A DNA stretch of 64,000 bases, taken from NCBI RefSeq assembly GCF_029846635.1, contig NZ_JARVTG010000001.1, forward strand, positions 3,869,001-3,933,000, read 5' to 3'. The DNA is from Pokkaliibacter sp. MBI-7 (GTDB lineage: Bacteria; Pseudomonadota; Gammaproteobacteria; Pseudomonadales; Balneatricaceae). The translations under genes were made by a program, and so were the position numbers. Positions 43,101 to 51,021 of this stretch are shown here, one piece after another. Positions within the stretch are counted from its first letter, which is position 1. Each line of letters starts with the position of its first letter. The notes beneath the pieces are model-generated. The model searched no databases. It saw only the letters and a list, made by a program, of their open reading frames with translations, and was not told where the DNA came from.

Positions 43101-44006
43101 ATGTTCGGGGCTATCCTTTGGCGGGATAACTACGCGAACCTTCCGTCCGAACGTTTGTTGGAGCTTGCACAGAAGCTACTGGTCAAGCCGGACGGTGACT
43201 ACACACTGCTCGAAGCACTCGCAATGAAACTGCACGGGAAGAACCCTGCGGACGACACTTTAGGACCTGAACTAAGAAAGCTGGGTTTGAAAGCGGCAAT
43301 CAAATCTATGTTAGGTGATGATCAAGGCGACGCTGTTGGTACTAGAGGGCACAACATGGAAACCGTCATCAAGGCAGCTCTTAGTTTCGACCGCAACGAT
43401 GCCGAAAAGACAGAGTGGCTGGATACCATATTCTCTGTCGTGGACGAACGCTACGGCCACATTCATTCGTTCGAGAAAGCGATTGAGACGACAGCAGGAT
43501 TGATGCCTAAGGCATTTCTGAGTCATGTTTTCCAGGGGACAAAGGACCAGCAGCATCGACGCACTTTTTTCATTCGTTACAGGGGGATGCAGCGCTGCCC
43601 GCTTTCCAAGATCGATGTGGCCGATCTGGTTGAGTGGTGTCAGCAACGGAACGAGCCGGATGTCTGGGGTTTAGTCGCGTCAGGTATCAGGCTTTGGGAG
43701 AAAGACGATGCAAACAAGGAGGGCTATTCCATAACGCCATCTGCTGTTGAGTTCCTTGAAGCTAGCCCAGAGCCAGAGCTAGTCCTTCACGCATACGCGG
43801 GTCGTGTCACACCATTTTCGTGGTCTGGGAATCGTGCAGATGCCATGCAGCCGAGGGCTGATGCCATTGCCGCACTGACGCAGCATAAACGGGAGTCGAT
43901 AGCCAATGCCGCTGGGGCAGTGTCCAATCGACTGACCATGGAAATCGAACGCGAACGGATGCGTGACAGACAAAGAGATGAGGAGCGGGAACAGCGTTTT
44001 GAGTGA
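40152..44006 (+). CDS. Nuclease-STAND NTPase protein, candidate anti-phage defence gene
   Basis: 1284 aa from ATG 40152; the frame is open to a TTG at 40107, but GGGG before 40152 and the clean MAIFDIDKDDLLRL start favour it. Residues 15-120 look like a Mrr/PD-(D/E)xK nuclease: E20/E21, D-G-G-I-D at 51-55 and Q-S-K at 78-80. Walker A G-L-S-G-V-G-K-T is at 241-248 and Walker B V-M-I-L-D-N at 297-302, followed by a winged-helix-like region. About 750 residues of helical repeat and a charged Arg/Glu tail follow. This nuclease-NTPase-sensor order is that of Avs/nSTAND proteins, which detect phage proteins and degrade DNA. It stands alone, is AT-richer than its neighbours and is flanked by terminators, suggesting transfer. 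Confidence 0.75.
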   Translation: MAIFDIDKDDLLRLSDIQLEELIARLAEAEVAALGYSPAGVSWSGSMKAPDGGIDIHVQLDASELKPSFLYRPNTILQSKKGSMPRSAISSEMLKDGSLNPTISHQAEIGGGYIIVSLEDDCSPPMKSDRLAAMRAAVDNDPNKDNIHLDFFDRSKLAQWVRQHPSVLLWVKNQLGQGYSGWQPYGAWSNPPRGSEDTLILAAGVTIDVPTERGQKLSIEEAIEPMRQLIRTSNKAIRITGLSGVGKTRIVQALFDENVGSDPLDRTIAVYVDTGQDPDPSASAMLDRLIAVGRPAVMILDNCPSDLHSVLASKVSAASGNVRLITVEYDIKDDKPQTTEVIHIEANGPEVAEELLMRRFPEIGQGNARRVAEFADGNSRVALAIAEQVGQGESLAELTDAALFNRLFQQRKEEDGNLREQAETLSLVYSFSVSDPEVGQSELGVLGSISGHAKTQLFRAVTKLAGRHVVQQRAHWRAILPHAVANRLTRSALESIPQDILRSTFEAAGNSRLLMSFAHRLGLMHDHPVAKNIVEAWLQPDGLLGHILDLDENGLRILGYIGPVAPDVLLDRIEAVLMAPEFQGMEPRHNLRRTTILSLLQSLAYEPHDFKRCMSLLIRVADYEDESNNYDAVRGMISGFFQPYLSGTHASMQQRLAIVEECLGSEDHGRRSLGIKLLSTALDGPPWTGFGLNDFGARPRDYGYRPNHDQLVEWCTAFMNLAVRLANSDDEDIKSRARLVLANEFRGLWHQVAMRDKLVEAARVINDHRPWGEGWKAVRSIIYFDHTRQKGEPEPLPQDLADLDRDLKPRDLIAKIQTYVLGKGHDPWVLDDDFDDSSDNKYRAAEGRLAAKATDLGESFAASGYQLDELSPDLFSNDWMPYRKAFGIGLAKGVHNYRDGWQGLLEQLARSSGSNQNFAVIGGFIEEVAAHDHPLSREFLDECAEHSELQKVLVGLHPWDGFTENDLDRCMALLDNKDTRTTCMFGAILWRDNYANLPSERLLELAQKLLVKPDGDYTLLEALAMKLHGKNPADDTLGPELRKLGLKAAIKSMLGDDQGDAVGTRGHNMETVIKAALSFDRNDAEKTEWLDTIFSVVDERYGHIHSFEKAIETTAGLMPKAFLSHVFQGTKDQQHRRTFFIRYRGMQRCPLSKIDVADLVEWCQQRNEPDVWGLVASGIRLWEKDDANKEGYSITPSAVEFLEASPEPELVLHAYAGRVTPFSWSGNRADAMQPRADAIAALTQHKRESIANAAGAVSNRLTMEIERERMRDRQRDEEREQRFE

Positions 44007-44233
44007 GATCTCGTAGCGAGCACGTCGACTATTCTATGGAATAGAAATTCGGTGTGATAAATGGCCGCAATTGGAGCTGCAAGCGTAGCATTATGACGGT
44101 TCGCCCAATGTTTATTATGGTCCTTAAGCGTTGGGCTACAGGTAGCTAGCTGCCAAGGGCGTCATGTCTGTTTTAAATACAAGATGCTCCGCATAACGCG
44201 GGGCTTCTTTCTTGCAAACCCTGCTCCCTACCT
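44007..44233. other. 227-nt downstream flank of the nuclease-STAND gene
   Basis: AT-richer than the chromosome backbone; no gene. A short palindrome TTCTATGGAATAGAA lies at 44031-44045. I looked for a copy of the guaA 3' end that would mark an attachment site and found none. Confidence 0.4.
44186..44213 (+). terminator. Intrinsic terminator after the nuclease-STAND gene
   Basis: GCTCCGC (44186-44192), loop ATAAC, GCGGGGC (44198-44204), then TTCTTTCTT. One G-T pair in the stem. It lies between convergent genes and should end the plus-strand transcript. Confidence 0.7.
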
Positions 44234-45151
44234 TCAGCCCTGCCTTATCTGCACAGTACTCTCCAATACGCTTGGTGATTTCGAGAGTATTCCCATCGCT
44301 ATTACGTTCGCTGCAAGCAGTGAATGATCCATGCCCAGCGGCAAACCGCCTTCCATACCTTTCAGATGATCCAGAAACAGCGTAAAGATCTCCGACTGGG
44401 TCGAGGTACCCAGTCGGGTATGAATATTCTTTCGATGCACCTTCACCGTGCCGGGGCTGATATACAGGCGCTCCGCAATGGCTTTGGTGGAGTGCCCCTG
44501 CAGAAGCAGTCCGGTGATTTCCTGCTCGCGGCGGGTCAGCAGGCCCTGTCCGAAACTGCTCAGAGCCTGTTTCATCGAGCCTTCGGCCCGCTCATAGCGG
44601 ATAAATTCCTTGGCCTGTGCCTGCCAGAACTGGCGCACCAGTGCCTCCACTACCGGAAATACCTGCTGCAGCTGTTTCAGTTCACGGCGGCTGATACTGC
44701 CGCGGGTGGATTTGCGCCCGAGTGACAGTGCGCAGGTAATCTGAGTATCCAGCTGGATGACCAGATTGATCTCATCGATCAGGTCGAAGTTTTTGTAGCA
44801 GCTCTGGTAGTACTCGGTGGCTTCAAAAGAATCCGGGGAGAGGTCCTTCAAGCGGCAGACTCCTGAGGGCAGCTGCTGCCGGATAGCGTTAAACAGCGGG
44901 TCAAGTACGTAGGCCTGTTCCAGATAGGTGCGCAGGGTTGGGCTGTGTTGGACGGGGTCGATGGGGTGAAGAATGATGGGTTTGTATGCGGCCTTGTAGG
45001 TCACCATCAGGATGGTGTCGAAGTCGCACAGCGTTTGCAGGAACTCTTCCAGTATCTGGGGAAAGGTGCGCAGATGAATGTGATCAATCAGTCGTGCCAG
45101 TTCATGCTGACAAGGGAATGAAGTACTGGCCTGGGCGCGTCTCAATGTCAT
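44234..45151 (-). CDS. LuxR-family transcriptional regulator
   Basis: 305 aa. C-terminal GerE helix-turn-helix at about 205-265: LLTRREQEITGLLLQGHSTKAIAERLYISPGTVKVHRKNI. The N-terminal 200 residues lack the conserved Trp/Tyr set of AHL-binding domains and are not a receiver, so the ligand is unknown. Ends with a 40-residue tail past the HTH. The divergent or shared palindrome TTGTGATCACAA lies 69 nt upstream of its start, and a second copy lies upstream of the FAD oxidoreductase, so it may control that gene and itself. Confidence 0.9.
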   Translation of the reverse strand: MTLRRAQASTSFPCQHELARLIDHIHLRTFPQILEEFLQTLCDFDTILMVTYKAAYKPIILHPIDPVQHSPTLRTYLEQAYVLDPLFNAIRQQLPSGVCRLKDLSPDSFEATEYYQSCYKNFDLIDEINLVIQLDTQITCALSLGRKSTRGSISRRELKQLQQVFPVVEALVRQFWQAQAKEFIRYERAEGSMKQALSSFGQGLLTRREQEITGLLLQGHSTKAIAERLYISPGTVKVHRKNIHTRLGTSTQSEIFTLFLDHLKGMEGGLPLGMDHSLLAANVIAMGILSKSPSVLESTVQIRQG

Positions 45152-45219
45152 GTTTTATCAACCTTTCCCGCAGTCGGCGAGCCATGTACTGGTCTTGAGC
45201 CTGAATAAATGGCTTAATT

Positions 45220-45231
45220 TTGTGATCACAA
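45220..45231. promoter_or_regulatory. Palindrome TTGTGATCACAA upstream of luxR-type gene
   Basis: Perfect 12-bp palindrome within CTTAATT...ATTAAG arms (45213-45236). The core TGTGATCACA recurs at 46816-46825. Too short in the centre to be a CRP site (TGTGA-N6-TCACA). Confidence 0.55.
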
Positions 45232-45404
45232 TTAAGTGATGTCAAATAGATTTACTACCACATTTTGCAGACAGCACCTCTTGTGATTGCGGAGTAAAAG
45301 AGATGGATGCCGTGCGTTAAAGAAGGGGAGGATGGGGCTGTGGATGGTACGCGAGGCTGCAAAGCCACCGCTGAGGCCGAAGCCTGCAGCGGTGGAAGGG
45401 GAAA

Positions 45405-46688
45405 TCAGATACCCAGTTTGTCGCGCAGTGAGTAGTACCACGCGCCCATGGCTGTGAAGGGAATACGGAACGCACGGCCGCCGGGGAAAGGATACTGCGG
45501 CAGACCAGCAAACACGTCGAAGCGTTCGGCCTGCCCGGCTATCGCATCCGACAGCACCCGACCTGCCAGATGGGTACAGGTCAGACCGTGGCCGCTGTAA
45601 CCCTGAGCGTAATAAATATTGCCGTTGATGCGACCAAACTGTGGCAGGCGCATCAGCGTCAGGAGGAAGTTGCCGGTCCAGGCGTAGTCAACCCTGACGC
45701 CTTTCAGCTGCGGGAAGGTGGTCAGCATCTTGGGCACGATCAGCGACTCGATACGGCCGGGATCGCGGGCGCCGTAGGTGACGCCACCGCCGTAGATCAG
45801 ACGACCATCACCGGACAGACGGAAGTAGTCGAGCAGGTAGTTGCAGTCTTCCACGCAGTGATCATGAGGCAGCAGCTGACGTTGCTGCGCTTCACTCAGC
45901 GGCGCTGTCGCGATGACTTGCGTGCCACAGGGCATAGCTTTCTGTTCCAGCTCCGGCAGCAGGCCCTGCATATAGGCATTGCCGGCGACTACTACAAAGT
46001 CGGCAGTGACGGAACCCTGCGCGGTCATCACTTTGGCGCGTGAGCCCTGAACAATATTGATGACTTTGGCATCTTCATAGATCACTCCACCCAGCGACTC
46101 AAAGGCGGCGGCTTCACCCAGCGCCAGATTCAGCGGGTGAAAGTGGCCGCCGGAGTGATCCAGCAAGGCGCCGGCATAGCGCTCGGTGCCGATATAGTTA
46201 CGGGTATCACTGGCTGACAGCAGTTCCAGTGCCTTGTGGCCATGGGCTTCCCACAGTGCTTTCTTGTCTTCCAGTTCGCGAAACTGTTTGGCATTGCAGG
46301 CTGCGAAAATACCACCGGGTTTGAGATCACAATTTATCTGGTATCTGGCCACCAGCGACTTGATGATCTCGCCGCCTTCAAAGGCCATCTTGCCCATTTG
46401 GCGGCCAACTTCCTGGCCATAATTGCGTTCAATGAAATCGATGTCGCGGCTGTAGCTGTGAACGATCTGCCCACCGTTGCGGCCTGAGGCGCCAAAGCCG
46501 ATGCGGCTGCCTTCCAGCATGATGACCTTGTAGCCGCGTTCGGCCAGATGCAGGGCGGTGGACAGGCCGGTAAAGCCAGCTCCAATCACACAGACATCGG
46601 CACTGGCTTCGCCCTGCAGGCTGGGGCGCAGGCGGGTGTCATTGGCTGACGCCGCATAGTAGGACGTGGTGTGGGTTGGGATTGACAT
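45405..46688 (-). CDS. FAD-dependent amine/amino-acid oxidoreductase (PuuB/DadA-like)
   Basis: 427 aa. N-terminal dinucleotide-binding fold D-V-C-V-I-G-A-G-F-T-G-L-S-T-A at about 30-44, then GFGASGRNGGQIVHSYS, the flavin-binding phrase of the gamma-glutamylputrescine oxidase group, and C-terminal AQGYSGHGLTCTHLAGRVLSDA. Likely oxidises a primary or secondary amine to aldehyde with H2O2 or electron-chain output. The gene has no Puu partners here, so substrate is open. Regulated probably through the palindrome 128 nt upstream; the neighbouring LuxR gene is on the same strand downstream. Confidence 0.88.
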   Translation of the reverse strand: MSIPTHTTSYYAASANDTRLRPSLQGEASADVCVIGAGFTGLSTALHLAERGYKVIMLEGSRIGFGASGRNGGQIVHSYSRDIDFIERNYGQEVGRQMGKMAFEGGEIIKSLVARYQINCDLKPGGIFAACNAKQFRELEDKKALWEAHGHKALELLSASDTRNYIGTERYAGALLDHSGGHFHPLNLALGEAAAFESLGGVIYEDAKVINIVQGSRAKVMTAQGSVTADFVVVAGNAYMQGLLPELEQKAMPCGTQVIATAPLSEAQQRQLLPHDHCVEDCNYLLDYFRLSGDGRLIYGGGVTYGARDPGRIESLIVPKMLTTFPQLKGVRVDYAWTGNFLLTLMRLPQFGRINGNIYYAQGYSGHGLTCTHLAGRVLSDAIAGQAERFDVFAGLPQYPFPGGRAFRIPFTAMGAWYYSLRDKLGI

Positions 46689-46815
46689 ACTGAACCTCGG
46701 TCTGAAATGCCCTTACCGGGGCGAGCAGGGCGCCAGAATGAGCGCATCATTCTGGCTACGAACCGTTGTACGATACCTGTACTTTCCGTGGATGCCTATA
46801 CCTATCAGGGAATAT

Positions 46816-46825
46816 TGTGATCACA
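46816..46825. promoter_or_regulatory. Palindrome TGTGATCACA upstream of FAD oxidoreductase
   Basis: TGTGATCACA inside AATAT...TATT arms (46811-46829), 128 nt upstream of the oxidoreductase start and beside the antiporter stop. Same 10-bp core as the site at 45221-45230. Confidence 0.5.
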
Positions 46826-46834
46826 TATTGTCGC

Positions 46835-49084
46835 TCAGGCTTCGCCTTCACCGGTGCTATGGGGCTGGCTGACGGTCAGTTTGGCCAGTTCTGCTTCTGC
46901 CGCTACCGAGGTGAGTGACGGCGCATCGCTTTTGGCCACAGGCGCCGGGCTGCTTTCTTCATCGCTGGTGGGCGGTGCACTGGCAGCAGGTTTGGGCTGG
47001 AAGGTATGGGCATGCAGGTCCGGGCGTTCAACACCATCACGCCAGGCACTGTCCAGTGCCTTCTGCACCCAGTTATAGACCTCGCGTGAAATCACCTGCT
47101 CGGCCACCATTTCCTCCAGTGCTGCGCGGCCTTTGCGCAGCGCAAACAGCCACAGCAGGCGGCGTTCCAGCAAGTCGGTGAACTGACCAAACTGGGTTCG
47201 GGTCTGGCGTAAATCCTGATCCACCAGTTCAATACGGGCGGCCAGCACGCCGTCGAGAATGCCGGCCATACGCTCGCCCAGCAGGGGGTTAAGCCTGCTG
47301 GCGTTGTAATAGCGCAGGCGCTCCAGCACCACCCGGCGACAGATCATCAGCTCATAGTGATCCGCCAGTGCCGAGGCCAGTGGTCTTTTCCAGCGGCCAT
47401 AGCGATACAGCCATACCGCCAGACGGTAGCTGAGGGTCGGCTTGAGAATGCGGCGGGCAGCGCGGTTATAGCCGATGCGGCCGTTAGTGCGGGCTTCATC
47501 GATCATTTTGCCGGTATTGCGCAGCATGGCATCCAGATTGGCGACGCCGATAATGCCGCTGCCGTAGTCACGAATCAGCTCATGCTCACGGGCAGCCAGG
47601 GTGACCAGCCCAATCGCCAGACGTTCGCGGTCAGGCAGTGCCGCATCGAGATCCAGCGCGCTGGACGCCAGATGGGCGCGATAGCGCTGGTTGACCTCGG
47701 TGGCGATGTGCGGGTCGATATGGAAGGTGCTGGCGATGCGCTTGACGGTCGCTTCCACATCCAGCGTCGACAGCTCAATGGCCTGCTGTTGCAGCGCCTG
47801 TTCCTGCGGGCTGAGTTTGTCCAGCCCCAGTTTGCGGATCACCGTGCGCAGGCTGGAGCCGTTGACCAGCAGACTGAACAGCACAAAGCTGGTGGCCATG
47901 ATGGCGATAAAGTGACGGCTGTTCTCCGGCAGACTGCTGTTTTCCGCCATGCCCATGGCCAGTACCAGGGTGACGGCGCCACGCAAACCACCCCAGGTGA
48001 TGGCCAGTTTGTAGGTATGGCTGATGGGCTCGCTGAGGCGCAGGGCACTGAGCAGCGGCAGGAACAGATACAGCACGGCCAGTCGTGCCAGCAGGGCAGC
48101 CAGCACCGCCACCAGCAGATAGCCGACATCGGCCCAGTTCATGCCGCTCAGCATCTGCGGCACCCGCACCGAGGCCAGCAGGAAGACGATGGCGCCGGCG
48201 ATACTGGCGATCTGCGCCCACACCAGCTGCAGATGGTTCCAGTTATGGCGTGACAGCCGGGCGTGCGACAGGCCGTTGATCACCAGCGCTGTGACGACGA
48301 CGGCTACTACGCCGGAGACGCCCAGCACTTCGTTACCAAACAGAAATACCGGATAAGGAATGGCCAGGGTAAAGGCGGTTTCCGCCAGCGCAATTTCGCC
48401 CAGTAGCGGCAGGATAAAGGCAGTGATACGACCGACAATCAACCCCAGCAGCACGCCACCTCCGAAGGAAACGCTCAGGCTGCTGAGCCCGGATTCCCAT
48501 GAGAGTGGCACGCTGGGGTCGCTGATCATGGCCATCAGCACGGTGACCAGAGCGATGGCGGCGGCATCGTTCAGCAGGCTTTCCCCTTCGACCAGCCGGA
48601 TCAGCCGCCCCGGTGCCCCCACTTCGCGAAAGATACCCACAACGGCCGACGGGTCTGTTGTTGCCACGATGGCTCCTATCAGCAGGCACACCGGCCAGCC
48701 GTAGGGTGACAGCCCGCCCAGTGCCAGCCCGATCAGGCCGGTTGCGACAATCACCGCCACCACGGCCAGCAGCAGAATGGGGGCGGCGTCCTGCATCATG
48801 CTGCGCACATCAACGGTCAGAGCGACCTGAAACAGCAGTGGCGGCAGGAATATCCACAGGTAGGCATCAGCAGGCAGGTTGGGATTAACCAGCGGTTCGA
48901 CAAAGAAGTGGGCAAAGCCCGGTGCCACGGTATTGACGGCGACATAGCTGGTGCCGACCAGAATACCGAGTATGCACAGCAGGGTGGATTCAGGGACTGC
49001 CAGACGGGCAGCGACAACCTGGGAGGCGGCCACCATGGCCAGCAGGCATCCCAACAAGACGAGCAACTCGGTGAGTAGGAACAT
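46835..49084 (-). CDS. CPA1-family Na+/H+ antiporter with long C-terminal domain
   Basis: 749 aa. Twelve or so transmembrane helices to about residue 410, with the ion-binding region in IGAIVATTDPSAVVGIFREVGAP and the ESLLNDAAAIALV segment typical of NhaP/NHE-type exchangers. TWGGLRGAVTLVLAMG is the conserved R-G helix. About 330 cytoplasmic residues follow, ending in a Pro/Ser/Ala-rich tail; this probably senses pH or ligand. Exchanges cytoplasmic Na+ (or K+) for protons in salt and pH homeostasis. Alone on its strand. Confidence 0.92.
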   Translation of the reverse strand: MFLLTELLVLLGCLLAMVAASQVVAARLAVPESTLLCILGILVGTSYVAVNTVAPGFAHFFVEPLVNPNLPADAYLWIFLPPLLFQVALTVDVRSMMQDAAPILLLAVVAVIVATGLIGLALGGLSPYGWPVCLLIGAIVATTDPSAVVGIFREVGAPGRLIRLVEGESLLNDAAAIALVTVLMAMISDPSVPLSWESGLSSLSVSFGGGVLLGLIVGRITAFILPLLGEIALAETAFTLAIPYPVFLFGNEVLGVSGVVAVVVTALVINGLSHARLSRHNWNHLQLVWAQIASIAGAIVFLLASVRVPQMLSGMNWADVGYLLVAVLAALLARLAVLYLFLPLLSALRLSEPISHTYKLAITWGGLRGAVTLVLAMGMAENSSLPENSRHFIAIMATSFVLFSLLVNGSSLRTVIRKLGLDKLSPQEQALQQQAIELSTLDVEATVKRIASTFHIDPHIATEVNQRYRAHLASSALDLDAALPDRERLAIGLVTLAAREHELIRDYGSGIIGVANLDAMLRNTGKMIDEARTNGRIGYNRAARRILKPTLSYRLAVWLYRYGRWKRPLASALADHYELMICRRVVLERLRYYNASRLNPLLGERMAGILDGVLAARIELVDQDLRQTRTQFGQFTDLLERRLLWLFALRKGRAALEEMVAEQVISREVYNWVQKALDSAWRDGVERPDLHAHTFQPKPAASAPPTSDEESSPAPVAKSDAPSLTSVAAEAELAKLTVSQPHSTGEGEA

Positions 49085-49218
49085 GTGCAGAGCCGACTAG
49101 CGAAACGAACAGGAAAGGAGGAACAGGAGCGGGCGCTATTATCGCCTGCCGGCTGAGCGCTGTCAGGTCCGGCAGGGTATGTCAGGAGCAGAAATTCTCA
49201 GGCTGATAAAACGCCTGA

Positions 49219-50007
49219 TCAGGCACTGATCTGCATGGTGGCTTCACCGATACCGGGGAAATTGACGCGCACCGAGTCGCCAGCCTTGACCTGCAGTGAA
49301 CCCATCCAGCTGCCGGTGGTGATGATATCGCCTTTGCGCAGCCCCTGCTGACGGCGGATCAGGTGGTTCAGTGTCCAGGGCATCAGCAGCCAGGGTTCAC
49401 CCAGCGCATGGCTGCCGGTCTTGCTGATCTTGAGTTCGTCGTTGATCCACACTTCGACTGTCTGTGCAGGCAGATTCAGTGCCTGCCAGTCGCTGACTTC
49501 GGTGCCGATGACAAAGGCACCGTTGACGGCATTGTCCGCCAGCCCCCAGAACGGAGCAGGAGACTGCCAGTCCTGCAGGCGGCTGTCGATGGTTTCGATC
49601 ACAACGTGTGCCGCATCGATGGCTGCCCGCAGTTCTTCCTCAGTGTAATCACCGTCGCGCAGCGGCAGGTCGGTACCCAGACGATAGGCGATCTCTGCTT
49701 CAGCGCCGATCAGCTGATAGTCCGCCATGGATAGCGTAGCGCCGGTCGGGAACACACGGGCAGGCCAGATGGGGGCGACAGTAGGGGTGACATCGATACT
49801 GCCGGTGCCGCTTTTCCAGGCGCCGGTGCGTTGCCCTTGTTGTTCCCACAGCTGGGCAGACACGCGCTGCTGGATCCCATAGGCGTCGGCTTCGGTCAGG
49901 CCGGGCAGCGTGGTTGAGGTCAGCCACTGTTGATCTTTGCGTGCTTGCAGCAGTTGCTGGGCCAGGGTGTCGAGCACATCGGAAGGCAGAGTTGGAGCAC
50001 TAGTCAT
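49219..50007 (-). CDS. 2-keto-4-pentenoate hydratase / FAH-superfamily protein
   Basis: 262 aa, usual length for MhpD/HpcG-type hydratases, which add water to 2-hydroxypenta-2,4-dienoate in aromatic meta-cleavage. The family region IGAEAEIAYRLGTDLP contains the metal-ligand E-x-E, and DNAVNGAFVIGTEV plus GDIITTGSWMGSLQVKAGDSVRV match the C-terminal half. No other aromatic-degradation gene is adjacent, so the substrate is uncertain. It precedes nothing in an obvious operon; the upstream membrane gene is 50 nt away on the same strand. Confidence 0.87.
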   Translation of the reverse strand: MTSAPTLPSDVLDTLAQQLLQARKDQQWLTSTTLPGLTEADAYGIQQRVSAQLWEQQGQRTGAWKSGTGSIDVTPTVAPIWPARVFPTGATLSMADYQLIGAEAEIAYRLGTDLPLRDGDYTEEELRAAIDAAHVVIETIDSRLQDWQSPAPFWGLADNAVNGAFVIGTEVSDWQALNLPAQTVEVWINDELKISKTGSHALGEPWLLMPWTLNHLIRRQQGLRKGDIITTGSWMGSLQVKAGDSVRVNFPGIGEATMQISA

Positions 50008-50056
50008 AGTCGTATCCAGTGAGGTCGCCGCCCCGGCAGGGGCGGTCGGGGAGGTA

Positions 50057-50734
50057 TCACACCTGAATATTGGTGTTGTCCATTTCTTCTTCCGCCAGCG
50101 TGAAGTGGCGGAACAGGAACACCGTCGTGAAGATGGTGGTGTAGACGGAAATCACATTGCTCAGCAGCAGGGCGGGCAGGTCCCATCCGGCGCTGGTCAG
50201 GGTTTGCAGCAGGATGATCGACACCAGCGCCACCGGAATAGTGATCGCCAGCAGTCCAACAAAAATATCTATCTTGTTGTCAGAGGTCTGATGCCAGCTT
50301 GAGGCGATGCTGCTGGTCAGATTCTTGCGACGACAGACGATGTTGAAGTCAATAAAGGACATCCGCAGGAAGATCAGGATACCGGGCAGGATAAACGCCA
50401 GCAGCCCCGCCGCGGTGGCCAGACCGTGCACCAGATAGCCCAGAAACAGGGTGCTCCAAAGCGGAAAGGGCACGTTCAGTTCGTCAGGCATACTGCCATT
50501 GCGGCCGGTGCGGATAGCGAAATGCAGATAGCGGATCAGCTTGGCCATGAAGTAGGGGTAGATCACAAAGGCAAAAATGGCCTGCAGCTTGTGCAGCAAT
50601 GGCGAGCTGGGATTGACCATTGCCACGACGAAGTCGGCCAGCATCAACAGCGCCAGATAGGGCAGCATCACCTTGTTGATACTGGTGAAATTTCTGCGGG
50701 TGAAGTACAGCGCTTCCGAAATGGGTTCCAGCAT
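50057..50734 (-). CDS. YciC-like inner-membrane protein
   Basis: 225 aa with five to six hydrophobic helices (about 23-42, 53-72, 92-125, 155-180, 190-212), a length and layout like UPF0259/YciC. The LPGILIFLRMSFIDFNIV segment is the most family-like. Function unknown. It lies 50 nt upstream of the hydratase-like gene and may be co-transcribed. Confidence 0.72.
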   Translation of the reverse strand: MLEPISEALYFTRRNFTSINKVMLPYLALLMLADFVVAMVNPSSPLLHKLQAIFAFVIYPYFMAKLIRYLHFAIRTGRNGSMPDELNVPFPLWSTLFLGYLVHGLATAAGLLAFILPGILIFLRMSFIDFNIVCRRKNLTSSIASSWHQTSDNKIDIFVGLLAITIPVALVSIILLQTLTSAGWDLPALLLSNVISVYTTIFTTVFLFRHFTLAEEEMDNTNIQV

Positions 50735-51021
50735 AGTGTCATGTGGCCTTTATTCGACGGTCCTTATCCGATCAGTGGAAGTGTATCGGCAGGGAATGAC
50801 GGGTGGATTGCAGATTTGTTGCAAGCCTAACCAAAGGTGAGACCGATTTCTATATGCGGCAGCGCATGGTGACAGGTATTACAGCGACGGTAACAGACAG
50901 GGGTTGACCCTTGTTGTCTCAGGCGCGGGAATTGTCTGAGCCTACGGATAAAGTGGGGCAATGGCGCTGCTCATTGGCCATTGCCCCGGGTGGAGCCGTT
51001 AGTGCGTTTAACGGTTTACGA

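Noticed and set aside
39877..44233. Integrative element inserted at the guaA 3' end
   Set aside because: guaA is a known integration site, but there is no integrase, excisionase or repeated guaA end (attR) in the interval; only the nuclease-STAND gene is present.
45221..45230. CRP binding site at TGTGATCACA
   Set aside because: CRP needs TGTGA-N6-TCACA; here the halves abut with no spacer.
47357..48253. 298-codon plus-strand frame
   Set aside because: Antisense to the Na+/H+ antiporter; low-complexity Gln-rich translation with no domain.
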